DNA of 6,916 nt, taken from NCBI GenBank assembly GCA_002378845.1, contig DFRY01000008.1:22639-29554 (forward strand), in the 5' to 3' direction. Source of the stretch: Ruminococcaceae bacterium UBA3451. GTDB lineage: Bacteria > Bacillota > Clostridia > Oscillospirales > Acutalibacteraceae. A program made the translations under genes and the position numbers. Positions 1 through 5,842 of the stretch are shown here, in pieces (position 1 is the first letter of the stretch; every line of letters begins with the position of its first letter). The notes beneath the pieces are model-generated. The model ran no database searches, was not told the DNA's origin, and saw nothing but the letters and a program-made list of their open reading frames with translations.

Positions 1-1
1 T

Positions 2-1333
2 AGCTTAATGGCGATTTACCGCGGGTATTACGAAGGGCTGCGCAACATGTATCCCACCGCGATTTCCGAAATTGTAGAAGCTTTGTCCAAGCTGGTTTTC
101 GGCCTTAGCGCCGCGGCGTTTATTATTCAGTCCGGCTTGAAAGAATTTGCGGCGAATGGAACGGTTTACGGGGTAAAGCAGGTTTCGGAGGAATACGCAA
201 AGCTTGCCACGCTGCCCTATGCGGCGGCGGGCGCAATTTTCGGCGTTACCATCGGGTCTGTAATCGGTTTTATTTTCCTGTTTATGTACCATAAAAAGAA
301 TGGGGACGGAATTACGCAGGAAATGCTGCATTCGGCGCCCCGCCCGCTTTCAATGAACAGAACCACATCCCGCCTGGTTCGCACGGCAATCCCGATTGCG
401 CTCGGATCTCTTGCGGTGAATCTGTCCACTTTAATCGACAGTACTTTTCTTCAGAAAAGAATCAACGATATTATGGCGGATCATTCCCAAACCATACTTA
501 CCATGTATAAGGATGTTCTTCCGGCTTCCGTCATCCAGCTGAATAATGTTCCCACATTCCTGTTCGGCTGCTTTTCCAACGCGTCAACCTTGTTTATGCT
601 GGTACCGGCAATTACGCAGGCGTTCGGCGTAAGCGCATTGCCGAATGTTACGGAAGCGTGGACGGGCGGCGACCCGAAACGCATTAAAAAGAGCATTGAG
701 TCCGTGCTGCGTATTGTCACGCTGATTACTATTCCCGCAGGGCTGGGGCTTTCCGTTCTTTCCACCCCAATTGCCAGTTTGCTGTACGGTTCAAACAATG
801 CGCCGACGGTGATTGGCAAAATTCTGGTGCTGCTTGGCTTGGGCGCGATCTTTGCCGCAATGAGCACCCCTATCAACAGTATGCTGCAGGCGGTCGGCCG
901 TGTTGACCTGCCGGTGAAGCTGCTTGTTTTCGGTCTGGCAATAAAACTGGTTCTCAATTATACTTTGGTGGGTATTCCGGAAATCAATGTAATGGGCGCT
1001 GGCACCGGTACTTTGGTCTGCTATGCGTTTATTACGGTGTTTTCTCTGTTTTTCCTTTGCAGAGAAACGAAAATTGTTCCAAACTTCATCGCCATTTTTG
1101 TGAAGCCGCTTTTGGCTTCAATCGTATGTGTAACCGCGGCTTATTTCGTGCAAAAATTCGGTGCGGCCGTCATTTCCGGTAAGCTTTCTACCTGCCTTGC
1201 CATCGTAGTTGCATGCGTTGTTTACATCGCATGTATGCTTTGGTTCCGGGCGCTGCACAAAAGCGATATTCTTATGCTTCCAAAAGGACAAAAAATTGCA
1301 AAAATACTTGAAAAACATAATTGGATAAGGTAA
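2..1333 (+). CDS. SpoVB/YabM-like MOP-superfamily polysaccharide flippase, 5'-truncated by the window edge
   Basis: The reading frame is open back to base 2, so the ATG at base 8 is internal and the true start lies upstream. The motif RGYYEGLRNMYPTAISE just after it is typical of the third to fourth membrane segments of SpoVB/YabM/MurJ-type flippases. With 443 residues visible and families of roughly 520-550 residues, I infer that about 100 N-terminal residues are missing. Many hydrophobic segments follow (counting from the base-8 Met, roughly 26-45, 70-93, 124-146, 183-205, 233-260, 270-295, 303-325, 330-350, 361-382, 395-413), ending in a short basic cytoplasmic tail. The LVPAITQAFG and AVGRVDLPVK segments are also family-like. 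These integral membrane proteins move undecaprenyl-linked sugar precursors outward for peptidoglycan or spore cortex. By synteny this is the yabM position of B. subtilis; whether the true functional equivalent is SpoVB, YabM or MurJ cannot be settled here. Confidence 0.88.
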   Translation, partial: SLMAIYRGYYEGLRNMYPTAISEIVEALSKLVFGLSAAAFIIQSGLKEFAANGTVYGVKQVSEEYAKLATLPYAAAGAIFGVTIGSVIGFIFLFMYHKKNGDGITQEMLHSAPRPLSMNRTTSRLVRTAIPIALGSLAVNLSTLIDSTFLQKRINDIMADHSQTILTMYKDVLPASVIQLNNVPTFLFGCFSNASTLFMLVPAITQAFGVSALPNVTEAWTGGDPKRIKKSIESVLRIVTLITIPAGLGLSVLSTPIASLLYGSNNAPTVIGKILVLLGLGAIFAAMSTPINSMLQAVGRVDLPVKLLVFGLAIKLVLNYTLVGIPEINVMGAGTGTLVCYAFITVFSLFFLCRETKIVPNFIAIFVKPLLASIVCVTAAYFVQKFGAAVISGKLSTCLAIVVACVVYIACMLWFRALHKSDILMLPKGQKIAKILEKHNWIR

Positions 1334-1364
1334 AATGATAGCAGTTTAGCCGATATTTTACCTT
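1327..1364 (+). other. 10-bp perfect inverted repeat (hairpin) over the flippase stop codon, touching the mazG ribosome site
   Basis: AAGGTAAAAT (1327-1336) is exactly complementary to ATTTTACCTT (1355-1364) across an 18-base loop, with possible G-T pairs at each end. The left arm contains the flippase stop codon (1331-1333). The right arm ends directly against the mazG Shine-Dalgarno at 1365. No T-run follows, so it is not an ordinary intrinsic terminator. A processing, stabilising or translation-tuning role between the two genes is inference. Confidence 0.6.
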
Positions 1365-1370
1365 GGGAGA
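1365..1370 (+). promoter_or_regulatory. mazG ribosome binding site supporting a TTG start
   Basis: GGGAGA lies 8 bases before the TTG at 1379. The next in-frame ATG (1430) would delete the start of the first MazG domain and has no comparable site, so this sequence decides the TTG start. Confidence 0.65.
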
Positions 1371-1378
1371 TATTTATT

Positions 1379-2170
1379 TTGGATTTTAAACTAAAGGATA
1401 GATATACTATTGATGATCTGCTTCTTATTATGCGGATTTTGCGTTCCCCAAACGGATGCCCTTGGGACAAAGAGCAGACTCATCAAAGTATTCGAAACTG
1501 TTTCATTGAGGAAACCTACGAAGCGATTGAAGCAATCGACACGAACGACTCCGAACTGTTAAAGGAAGAACTTGGCGATGTGCTCCTGCAGGTATTGTTT
1601 CACTCAGAGCTGGAAAGCGAAGCGGGGTCTTTTAATTTTTCCGACGTAGTAGACGGAATCGCAAAAAAAATGGTGGTTCGTCATCCCCATGTTTTCGGCG
1701 ACACAGTTGTCAGCAATTCCGATGAAGTTTTAGTTAACTGGGATGCAATTAAAAAGGAAACAAAAAAGCAGTCGACACAAACCGAGGTGCTGCAAAGTGT
1801 TTCCAAGGCGCTTCCCGCTTTAATGCGCAGTGCTAAAGTACAGCATAAGGCCGCAAAAGTCGGATTTGACTGGCCGGACGTTTCCGGTGCTTTGGATAAG
1901 GTAGGGGAAGAAACACAGGAATTAAAGGAAGCGATTGCTTCCGGCAATTCAAACGATTGCACGGAAGAACTGGGCGATCTGTTATTTTCCGTCGTGAATG
2001 TTTCCCGTTTTCTGCACATTGAACCGGAACAGGCGTTAACCCTATCGTGTGAAAAGTTTATTTCACGGTTTCAAAAAGTGGAGCAGTTTGCGAACGAGCG
2101 CGGCATTAATATGACTGCGGCGTCGCTGGATGAGCTCAATTCGCTTTGGGACGAAGCGAAGAAAAATTAA
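1379..2170 (+). CDS. mazG: MazG nucleoside triphosphate pyrophosphohydrolase
   Basis: MazG hydrolyses nucleoside triphosphates to monophosphate and pyrophosphate in the cytoplasm, cleaning the nucleotide pool and, in E. coli, affecting ppGpp levels. The 263-residue length equals that of E. coli MazG. Two all-alpha MazG domains are visible. The first has CPWD (27-30), EETYE (44-48) and EELGD (63-67), followed by HPHVFGD (102-108). The second has EETQE (177-181) and EELGD (196-200). The Glu/Asp residues of these EExxE and ExxD pairs bind the magnesium ions, and both domains look intact. The start is a TTG with an SD 8 bases upstream. In B. subtilis the gene at this position, yabN, carries an extra N-terminal tetrapyrrole-methylase-like domain. 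There is no room for one here, as the flippase ends 45 bases upstream. It is probably co-transcribed with the flippase. Confidence 0.95.
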   Translation: MDFKLKDRYTIDDLLLIMRILRSPNGCPWDKEQTHQSIRNCFIEETYEAIEAIDTNDSELLKEELGDVLLQVLFHSELESEAGSFNFSDVVDGIAKKMVVRHPHVFGDTVVSNSDEVLVNWDAIKKETKKQSTQTEVLQSVSKALPALMRSAKVQHKAAKVGFDWPDVSGALDKVGEETQELKEAIASGNSNDCTEELGDLLFSVVNVSRFLHIEPEQALTLSCEKFISRFQKVEQFANERGINMTAASLDELNSLWDEAKKN

Positions 2171-2221
2171 TCGTTCTCAGCGAAATGCTGTTGAATAATA
2201 AAAAAACGGAGGTTTATTTAA

Positions 2222-2497
2222 ATGAATAAGACAGAATTAATTTCTGCTGTTGCAGAGAAAACTGGAATGTCCAAGAAAGATGCTGATAATGCTGTTAACG
2301 CGGTGATCGACACAATTGTTACGGCTGTTGCTAAAGATGAGAAAGTACAGATCGTTGGTTTCGGAACTTTTGAAGTTCGTGCCCGCAGCGAAAGACAGGG
2401 CCGTGACCCAAGAACAAATTCCCCGATTACAATTCCTGCATCCAAGGTTCCTGCATTTAAAGCAGGCAAGGCATTCAAAGACGCTACAGCGAAATAA
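2222..2497 (+). CDS. hup: HU family DNA-binding protein
   Basis: This is a small homodimeric nucleoid protein that bends and compacts DNA without strong sequence preference. The 91 residues match HU length. The N-terminal helical dimer region (MNKTELISAVAEKTGMSKKD) is followed by the GFGTFEVRARSERQGRDPRT beta region (46-65) and the DNA-intercalating arm ending ITIPASKVPAF (69-79) with its proline, then GKAFKD. It has RDP where many HU proteins have RNP, a common variant. A strong GGAGG SD (2208-2212) sits 9 bases before the ATG. The codons and AT-rich leader suggest high expression. I could not identify a convincing promoter in the 51 bases after mazG, so it may share the upstream transcript or use a promoter inside mazG. 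A structured region and intrinsic terminator follow. Insertion of hup between mazG and the S4 gene is the usual clostridial arrangement, unlike B. subtilis. Confidence 0.97.
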   Translation: MNKTELISAVAEKTGMSKKDADNAVNAVIDTIVTAVAKDEKVQIVGFGTFEVRARSERQGRDPRTNSPITIPASKVPAFKAGKAFKDATAK

Positions 2498-2516
2498 TTT
2501 GTTTTATTAAAATGTT

Positions 2517-2532
2517 AGAGGCGTTTGCCTCT
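2517..2532 (+). other. Small hairpin downstream of hup (first of three)
   Basis: AGAGGC (2517-2522) and GCCTCT (2527-2532) form a perfect 6-bp stem with a GTTT loop, 20 bases after the hup stop codon. No T-run follows, so it is probably a 3'-UTR structure rather than a terminator. Confidence 0.5.
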
Positions 2533-2540
2533 TATACCTG

Positions 2541-2560
2541 CTGTCGGCTTTGGCCGACGG
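2541..2560 (+). other. GC-rich tetraloop hairpin downstream of hup (second of three)
   Basis: CTGTCGGC (2541-2548) pairs with GCCGACGG (2553-2560) around a TTTG loop: 8 bp including one G-T pair. There is no T-run. It stands between the first hairpin and the terminator and could protect the hup mRNA 3' end; that role is inference. Confidence 0.5.
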
Positions 2561-2578
2561 TTATGACTTTGCACGATT

Positions 2579-2618
2579 AAAGGGGCTGTAACAGATACGA
2601 AGGTTACGGCCCCTTTTT
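2579..2618 (+). terminator. Strong intrinsic terminator after hup
   Basis: A 14-bp stem pairs AAAGGGGCTGTAAC (2579-2592) with GTTACGGCCCCTTT (2603-2616), with one G-T pair and a 10-base loop, and runs into a T5 tract (2614-2618). This is a textbook rho-independent terminator for hup. Only 19 bases separate the T-run from the rqcP start codon. Confidence 0.9.
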
Positions 2619-2637
2619 GTAACCGAAAGGATTTCTT

Positions 2638-2898
2638 ATGAGACTGGACAAGTATTTGAAGGTATCGCGTATTATAAAGCGCCGTACCGTTGCAAACGAG
2701 GCCTGCGACGCCGGAAGAGTGCTGGTGAACGGAAAGCCTGCCCGCGCATCCTATGAAGTAAAACCTGGTGATGTTTTGGAGCTTCAGCTTGGTTCGCGCG
2801 CCGTAAAAGCACAGATCCTCAGTATAAATGAGTTTGCAAGAAAAGAAACCGCCGAGGAAATGTATAAAATTCTGTCCGACGAGCCGAAACCGCTCTAG
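2638..2898 (+). CDS. rqcP: RqcP (YabO), S4-domain ribosome-associated quality control protein
   Basis: This is an 86-residue S4-type RNA-binding protein, the same length as B. subtilis YabO/RqcP. The opening MRLDKYLKVSRIIKRRT, the AGRVLVNG turn (25-32) and VKPGD (41-45) are the S4 signature, with the basic RIIKRR patch contacting RNA. In B. subtilis RqcP binds stalled 50S subunits carrying peptidyl-tRNA and works with RqcH in C-terminal alanine tailing of incomplete proteins. Residues after about 60 form the short helical tail ending NEFARKETAEEMYKIL. An SD-like AAAGGA (2626-2631) precedes the ATG by 6 bases. The gene begins just after the hup terminator, so its transcription needs readthrough or a promoter overlapping the terminator region. 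An alternative name seen in databases is the heat-shock protein Hsp15/HslR family, but length and synteny favour RqcP. Confidence 0.93.
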   Translation: MRLDKYLKVSRIIKRRTVANEACDAGRVLVNGKPARASYEVKPGDVLELQLGSRAVKAQILSINEFARKETAEEMYKILSDEPKPL

Positions 2899-2905
2899 TA
2901 TATGT

Positions 2906-2947
2906 CCTCCTGCTGGCGCATACAAATTGGTATGAACAGGTAGGAGG
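2906..2947 (+). promoter_or_regulatory. Hairpin able to sequester the yabP Shine-Dalgarno
   Basis: CCTCCTGCT (2906-2914) can pair with GGTAGGAGG (2939-2947), which contains the yabP SD: 9 bp with two G-T pairs. A 4x4 internal loop leads to a second stem, CATAC (2919-2923) with GTATG (2930-2934), closed by a 6-base loop. The folded form would hide the ribosome site. Pairing is seen in the sequence; a regulatory function is inference. Confidence 0.5.
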
Positions 2948-2955
2948 TAATTCAC

Positions 2956-3234
2956 ATGACAGAAGAAAAAAAGCCGGCGAAAGTTCCTCACAGCCTGATC
3001 GTTGAAAACCGCCGCACACTAACCGCGACCGGCGTTTCCAATGTTGACAGTTTTGACGAGCAGACGATTGTAGCTTACACCGATTTGGGCGAATTGATTA
3101 TTCGCGGCTCTCAGCTTAAAATTAACAAATTGAATATCGAAACCGGGGAGCTTACTTTGATGGGGGATATTATTTCCTTAACCTATTCTGACAACAAGCC
3201 TGTGGGTGGATTTTTCTCAAGGCTGTTCAAATAG
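2956..3234 (+). CDS. yabP: Sporulation protein YabP
   Basis: This is a 92-residue member of the YabP/YqfC family. The core DSFDEQTIVAYTDLGELIIRG (from residue 31) followed by LKINKLNIETGELTLMGDIISLTY matches the family pattern of beta strands with a GxLxIxG turn and a GELxxxGxI repeat. It is soluble, with no signal peptide or membrane segment; the short hydrophobic-basic end GGFFSRLFK could touch a membrane. In B. subtilis yabP is expressed in the mother cell during sporulation and its biochemical role is not established. The ATG has a near-perfect SD, TAGGAGGT (2941-2948), 7 bases upstream, which may be masked by the hairpin at 2906-2947. It sits between rqcP (57 bases upstream) and yabQ (14 bases downstream), the classical order. 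Confidence 0.93.
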   Translation: MTEEKKPAKVPHSLIVENRRTLTATGVSNVDSFDEQTIVAYTDLGELIIRGSQLKINKLNIETGELTLMGDIISLTYSDNKPVGGFFSRLFK

Positions 3235-3239
3235 GGGAG
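3234..3239 (+). promoter_or_regulatory. yabQ ribosome binding site supporting a TTG start
   Basis: GGGGAG begins at the last base of the yabP stop codon and ends 9 bases before the TTG at 3249. No ATG or GTG occurs in frame before the first membrane segment, so this site supports the TTG. Confidence 0.55.
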
Positions 3240-3248
3240 TGAGGCCTT

Positions 3249-3854
3249 TTGAGTTCATCTCTTTCGGTACAATTTCAGGGGTTCGTAATTTCAATTTTGG
3301 CCGGGGTTTTATTGGGCGCGTTTTACGACATTTTCCGAATTTTTCGGATTGTATTTCGGTCGGAAAAGCGAGCGGTCTTTTTTCAGGATTTATTTTACAT
3401 GCTGTGCGCGGCATTTGTTACATTTCTTTTGGCGCTCGGTGTAAATTATGGGGATGTCCGGTTTTACATTCTAGCTGGGGAAATCATCGGCTGGTGTATT
3501 TATTATCTTACGGTCGGTATGGTTACCTATCAGGTATTTCGGTTTGTAACCCATATTGCACATAAATTTCTGATTGACCCGATTAAGGCTTTGCTTTTTA
3601 AATTCCTCCATTGGATTTTCCGAAAATTGCAATTGGCAGGCAAAAAAGTAAAAATAGTGGGGCTGAATCAGAAAAAACGCTTGAAACAGCACCGAGATAT
3701 AGTGTATAATCATTTTATCAGTAAGCGCAAAATACGGAAGCACAATGCCGCGAAGAAACGGATTAGGAAACGGGCGGCGGCTGCAAAAAAACGGCAAAGC
3801 TTAAGGAGCGGTGCTGGATATGAAAATCCTAAAAACAAAAAGGCAAAAAGGTAG
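3249..3854 (+). CDS. yabQ: Spore cortex biosynthesis membrane protein YabQ
   Basis: This 201-residue protein fits the YabQ family, close to the roughly 210 residues in B. subtilis. In B. subtilis YabQ is a mother-cell membrane protein needed for spore cortex formation. Here the N-terminal half is hydrophobic, with predicted membrane segments near residues 8-28, 45-66 and 71-95 and a LLGAFYDIFRIFR motif (21-33) typical of the family. A more amphipathic stretch (97-127) follows. The last 71 residues are extremely basic, with 28 Lys/Arg, for example KRKIRKHNAAKKRIRKR (159-175). The start is a TTG, because the frame upstream contains the yabP stop region and GGGGAG is well placed. The final 35 bases overlap divIC, implying translational coupling. 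The tail's role is unknown; binding to anionic lipid or nucleic acid is a guess. Confidence 0.9.
   Translation: MSSSLSVQFQGFVISILAGVLLGAFYDIFRIFRIVFRSEKRAVFFQDLFYMLCAAFVTFLLALGVNYGDVRFYILAGEIIGWCIYYLTVGMVTYQVFRFVTHIAHKFLIDPIKALLFKFLHWIFRKLQLAGKKVKIVGLNQKKRLKQHRDIVYNHFISKRKIRKHNAAKKRIRKRAAAAKKRQSLRSGAGYENPKNKKAKR
3803..3808 (+). promoter_or_regulatory. divIC ribosome binding site, favouring the ATG at 3820
   Basis: AAGGAG lies inside the yabQ coding region. It is only 2 bases from the in-frame GTG at 3811, too close for initiation, but 11 bases from the ATG at 3820. I therefore start divIC at 3820. Confidence 0.6.
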
Positions 3855-4122
3855 TTTTTTACTGCGTCTTGCAATTTTTGCTTTCGCAGTATATACGGTT
3901 GTTGCGCTTGTTAATCAGCAGGTTCAAATCAGTGAAAAACGGCAGGAACTTGCGCCTGTGAAACAGCAGATTCAAATTCAGGAAATTAAAAACGAAGACA
4001 TAAAACATGCTTTGAGCACGGGCGCCAATGCCAGCAGCGATTACATTGAGCGCGTTGCACGCGAAGGGCTTAGCCTGGCAAAACCCGGCGAGCGTGTTTT
4101 TGTTAATATAGCCGGAAACTAA
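3820..4122 (+). CDS. divIC: Cell division protein DivIC (FtsB-like septum formation initiator)
   Basis: DivIC is a bitopic membrane protein of the divisome that works with FtsL and DivIB to control septal peptidoglycan synthesis. The 100-residue product has the expected plan: a short basic cytoplasmic N-terminus (MKILKTKRQKG), one membrane segment (about 13-31, FLLRLAIFAFAVYTVVAL), then an external coiled coil rich in Gln, Glu and Lys (about 33-63). The conserved end is YIERVAREGLSLAKPGERVF (75-94), the diagnostic motif of this family. The start chosen is the ATG at 3820; a GTG at 3811 would add only three residues. It overlaps the end of yabQ by 35 bases, so translation is probably coupled. 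Its position after yabQ and before yabR matches B. subtilis. Because divIC is normally essential, the cluster must also be transcribed during vegetative growth, not only in sporulation. Confidence 0.92.
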   Translation: MKILKTKRQKGSFLLRLAIFAFAVYTVVALVNQQVQISEKRQELAPVKQQIQIQEIKNEDIKHALSTGANASSDYIERVAREGLSLAKPGERVFVNIAGN

Positions 4123-4136
4123 GGGCTCTATTTTTT

Positions 4137-4143
4137 AAGGAGG
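4137..4143 (+). promoter_or_regulatory. yabR ribosome binding site with long spacing
   Basis: AAGGAGG is a perfect SD, but it stands 13 bases from the ATG at 4157, longer than the usual 6-9. I see no alternative start codon nearer to it in the same frame. Confidence 0.6.
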
Positions 4144-4156
4144 AAATCACTTACAT

Positions 4157-4603
4157 ATGCAGCTTGAGGTAGGAACAGTTCTGGAAGGCAAAGTGACAGG
4201 GATTACAAAGTTCGGCGCTTTTGTAGAGTTGCCGGGCGGAAAAACCGGGATGGTACATATTTCCGAGGTAGCACCCACTTTTGTAAAGGAAATTCGCGAT
4301 TTTGTAACCGAAAATCAAACAGTTAAAGTGAAAGTCATGAGTATCAGCGAGGACGGCAAGGTCAGCCTTTCTATTAAAAAGGCGATTGCCCCTGCACCGC
4401 GTACCAGCGGGCCCGCTCCCCGGGTTTCCAGGCCGGGCAATTATGAGTGGCAGGCGAGCAGAAGAAATGATTCCACAAGTTTTGAGGATATGATGTCCAG
4501 ATTCAAGCAGACAAGTGATGAAAAAATGTCAGACCTTAAAAAATGCATGGAGTCGAAACGGGGCGGTTTTACCAAGCACGGCAATTCGAATCAACCCAAA
4601 TAA
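4157..4603 (+). CDS. yabR: S1-domain RNA-binding protein YabR
   Basis: Residues 1-74 form one S1/OB-fold RNA-binding domain: VGTVLEGKVTGITKFGAFVEL (5-25), GKTGMVHISEV (28-38), VTENQTVKVKVMSISEDGKVSLSIK (50-74). This closely resembles the C-terminal S1 domain of polynucleotide phosphorylase and B. subtilis YabR (about 128 residues). The rest is a Pro/Arg-rich linker (78-95) and a charged tail containing SFEDMMSRFKQTSDEKMSDLKK (108-129), which looks helical and is probably a second interaction surface. The exact function is not established; proteins of this group bind RNA or the ribosome in the cytoplasm. It is the last gene of the rqcP-yabP-yabQ-divIC cluster, separated from divIC by 34 bases, and is followed 5 bases after its stop by an intrinsic terminator. 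Confidence 0.9.
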   Translation: MQLEVGTVLEGKVTGITKFGAFVELPGGKTGMVHISEVAPTFVKEIRDFVTENQTVKVKVMSISEDGKVSLSIKKAIAPAPRTSGPAPRVSRPGNYEWQASRRNDSTSFEDMMSRFKQTSDEKMSDLKKCMESKRGGFTKHGNSNQPK

Positions 4604-4608
4604 TTTTG

Positions 4609-4636
4609 AGCGGAGTGTACGCACTCCGCTTTTTTT
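4609..4636 (+). terminator. Intrinsic terminator closing the rqcP-yabR cluster
   Basis: AGCGGAGTG (4609-4617) pairs perfectly with CACTCCGCT (4622-4630) around a TACG tetraloop and leads directly into seven T residues (4630-4636). It marks the end of the division/sporulation cluster. Confidence 0.93.
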
Positions 4637-4681
4637 ACTTGTATGACATAAGGAAATACATAGGTCTATCGGAGGAAGAAT

Positions 4682-5842
4682 ATGATATTAATTAATGCAG
4701 AGATTATTACAATGGCAGGGAAACGCATTTCGAACGGATGGCTTCGCACCGAAAACGGAAAAATTGCCGCTCTGGGCGAAATGCCTTCGCAGCCGGAGGA
4801 AGGCGAAGAAGTTATAGATGTTCAGGGCGCTGGCATTTACCCGGGCTTTGTGGACGCGCACACCCACCTTGGCATGTGGGAAGACGGCCTTACTTTTGAA
4901 GGGGACGACGGCAATGAGGAAACCGACCCGGTTACCCCGCAGCTTCGTGCAATTGATGCAATCAATCCGCTTGACCGGTGTTTTTCCGAAGCGCTTGCCG
5001 CGGGCGTTACAACGGTGGTGACGGGGCCCGGCAGCGCAAATCCCATCGGCGGCCAGTTGGCCGCAATTAAAACGTACGGCAGCTGCATTGACGAAATGAT
5101 TGTAAAAGCGCCGGTAGCAATGAAAATGGCGTTGGGGGAAAATCCAAAGTCCGTGTATCACGGGAAAAACCAGACTCCGTCCACGCGCATGGCAACCGCT
5201 TCCCTCATTCGGGAAGAGCTTTTTAAGGCAAAACGATATTTGGAAGATTTGCAGCGTTCCGAGGAAGACGAAGATTTTGACGCACCGGAATTTGACATGA
5301 AGTCCGAAGCACTGGTGCCCGCATTGAAAGGCGAAATCGAAGTGCATTTTCATGCGCACCGCGCCGACGATATTTTTACCGCTATTCGCATTGCAAAGGA
5401 ATTCCATTTAAACTATGTCATTGTTCACGGTACGGAAGCGTATATGATTGCGGAAGATCTGAAAAAGGAAGGAACACGCGTTTTGGCGGGCCCGTTCCTC
5501 TGCGACCGTTCTAAACCGGAATTACGGAACCTTACGCCAGCCAATCCCGGAATTCTGGAGAAAACCGGCATTCCCACCGCGATTATTACAGACCATCCGG
5601 TTATTCCGCTGCAATACCTTGCAACTTGTGCCGGTTTGGCGGTGCGCGAAGGAATGTCTGCGGAAGAAGCGCTGAAGGCAATTACAATAAATCCGGCGGT
5701 CATATGTGGAATCGACGATAAGGTCGGTTCCATTGAAGTTGGAAAAGACGCCGACCTGGTCGTATTTGACGCGAATCCGCTTGAAATGACCTCCAAACCT
5801 AAAATGGTAATTGCTGGCGGAAGAATTGTTTCGGCGGTGTGA
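4682..5842 (+). CDS. Metal-dependent amidohydrolase (imidazolonepropionase-like, COG1228 type), substrate unknown
   Basis: This is a 386-residue cytoplasmic TIM-barrel hydrolase of the amidohydrolase superfamily. The N-terminal beta sandwich (residues 1-52) ends in GIYPGFVDAHTH, which supplies the HxH metal ligands H60 and H62. Other likely metal or catalytic positions are E153 in MALGENPK (149-156), H224/H226 in VHFHAH, H249 in VIVHGTEA and D304 in IITDHP. The closing GSIEVGKDADLVVFD (349-363) returns to the beta sandwich and is typical of the superfamily. An acidic loop, SEEDEDFDAPEFD (193-205), is unusual. Such proteins are often named imidazolonepropionase, but no histidine-degradation gene is nearby, so I do not adopt that name. 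Alternatives are a cyclic-imide, dipeptide or isoaspartyl hydrolase. A strong SD GGAGG (4671-4675) is 6 bases from the ATG. The fumarase alpha gene follows after 7 bases. Confidence 0.88.
   Translation: MILINAEIITMAGKRISNGWLRTENGKIAALGEMPSQPEEGEEVIDVQGAGIYPGFVDAHTHLGMWEDGLTFEGDDGNEETDPVTPQLRAIDAINPLDRCFSEALAAGVTTVVTGPGSANPIGGQLAAIKTYGSCIDEMIVKAPVAMKMALGENPKSVYHGKNQTPSTRMATASLIREELFKAKRYLEDLQRSEEDEDFDAPEFDMKSEALVPALKGEIEVHFHAHRADDIFTAIRIAKEFHLNYVIVHGTEAYMIAEDLKKEGTRVLAGPFLCDRSKPELRNLTPANPGILEKTGIPTAIITDHPVIPLQYLATCAGLAVREGMSAEEALKAITINPAVICGIDDKVGSIEVGKDADLVVFDANPLEMTSKPKMVIAGGRIVSAV

Noticed and set aside
2194..2199. AATAAT as a -10 element for hup
   Set aside because: No -35 match upstream, and transcription would start at about the SD, leaving no leader.
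3206..3565. Overlapping + strand frame of 119 codons across the yabP/yabQ junction
   Set aside because: It overlaps the well-supported yabQ frame, has no SD and encodes a Cys/Phe/Gly-rich low-quality translation.
4634..4662. Possible promoter TTTACT / TACATA with a 17-base spacer before the amidohydrolase
   Set aside because: Both hexamers are weak, and the predicted start would fall almost on the ribosome site. A promoter is expected after the terminator, but I cannot place it.
4688..5407. Long minus-strand open frame (239 codons) inside the amidohydrolase gene
   Set aside because: It lies wholly antisense to a gene with clear active-site motifs, its translation is Cys/Arg/His-rich with no recognisable domain, and it looks like a codon-bias shadow.
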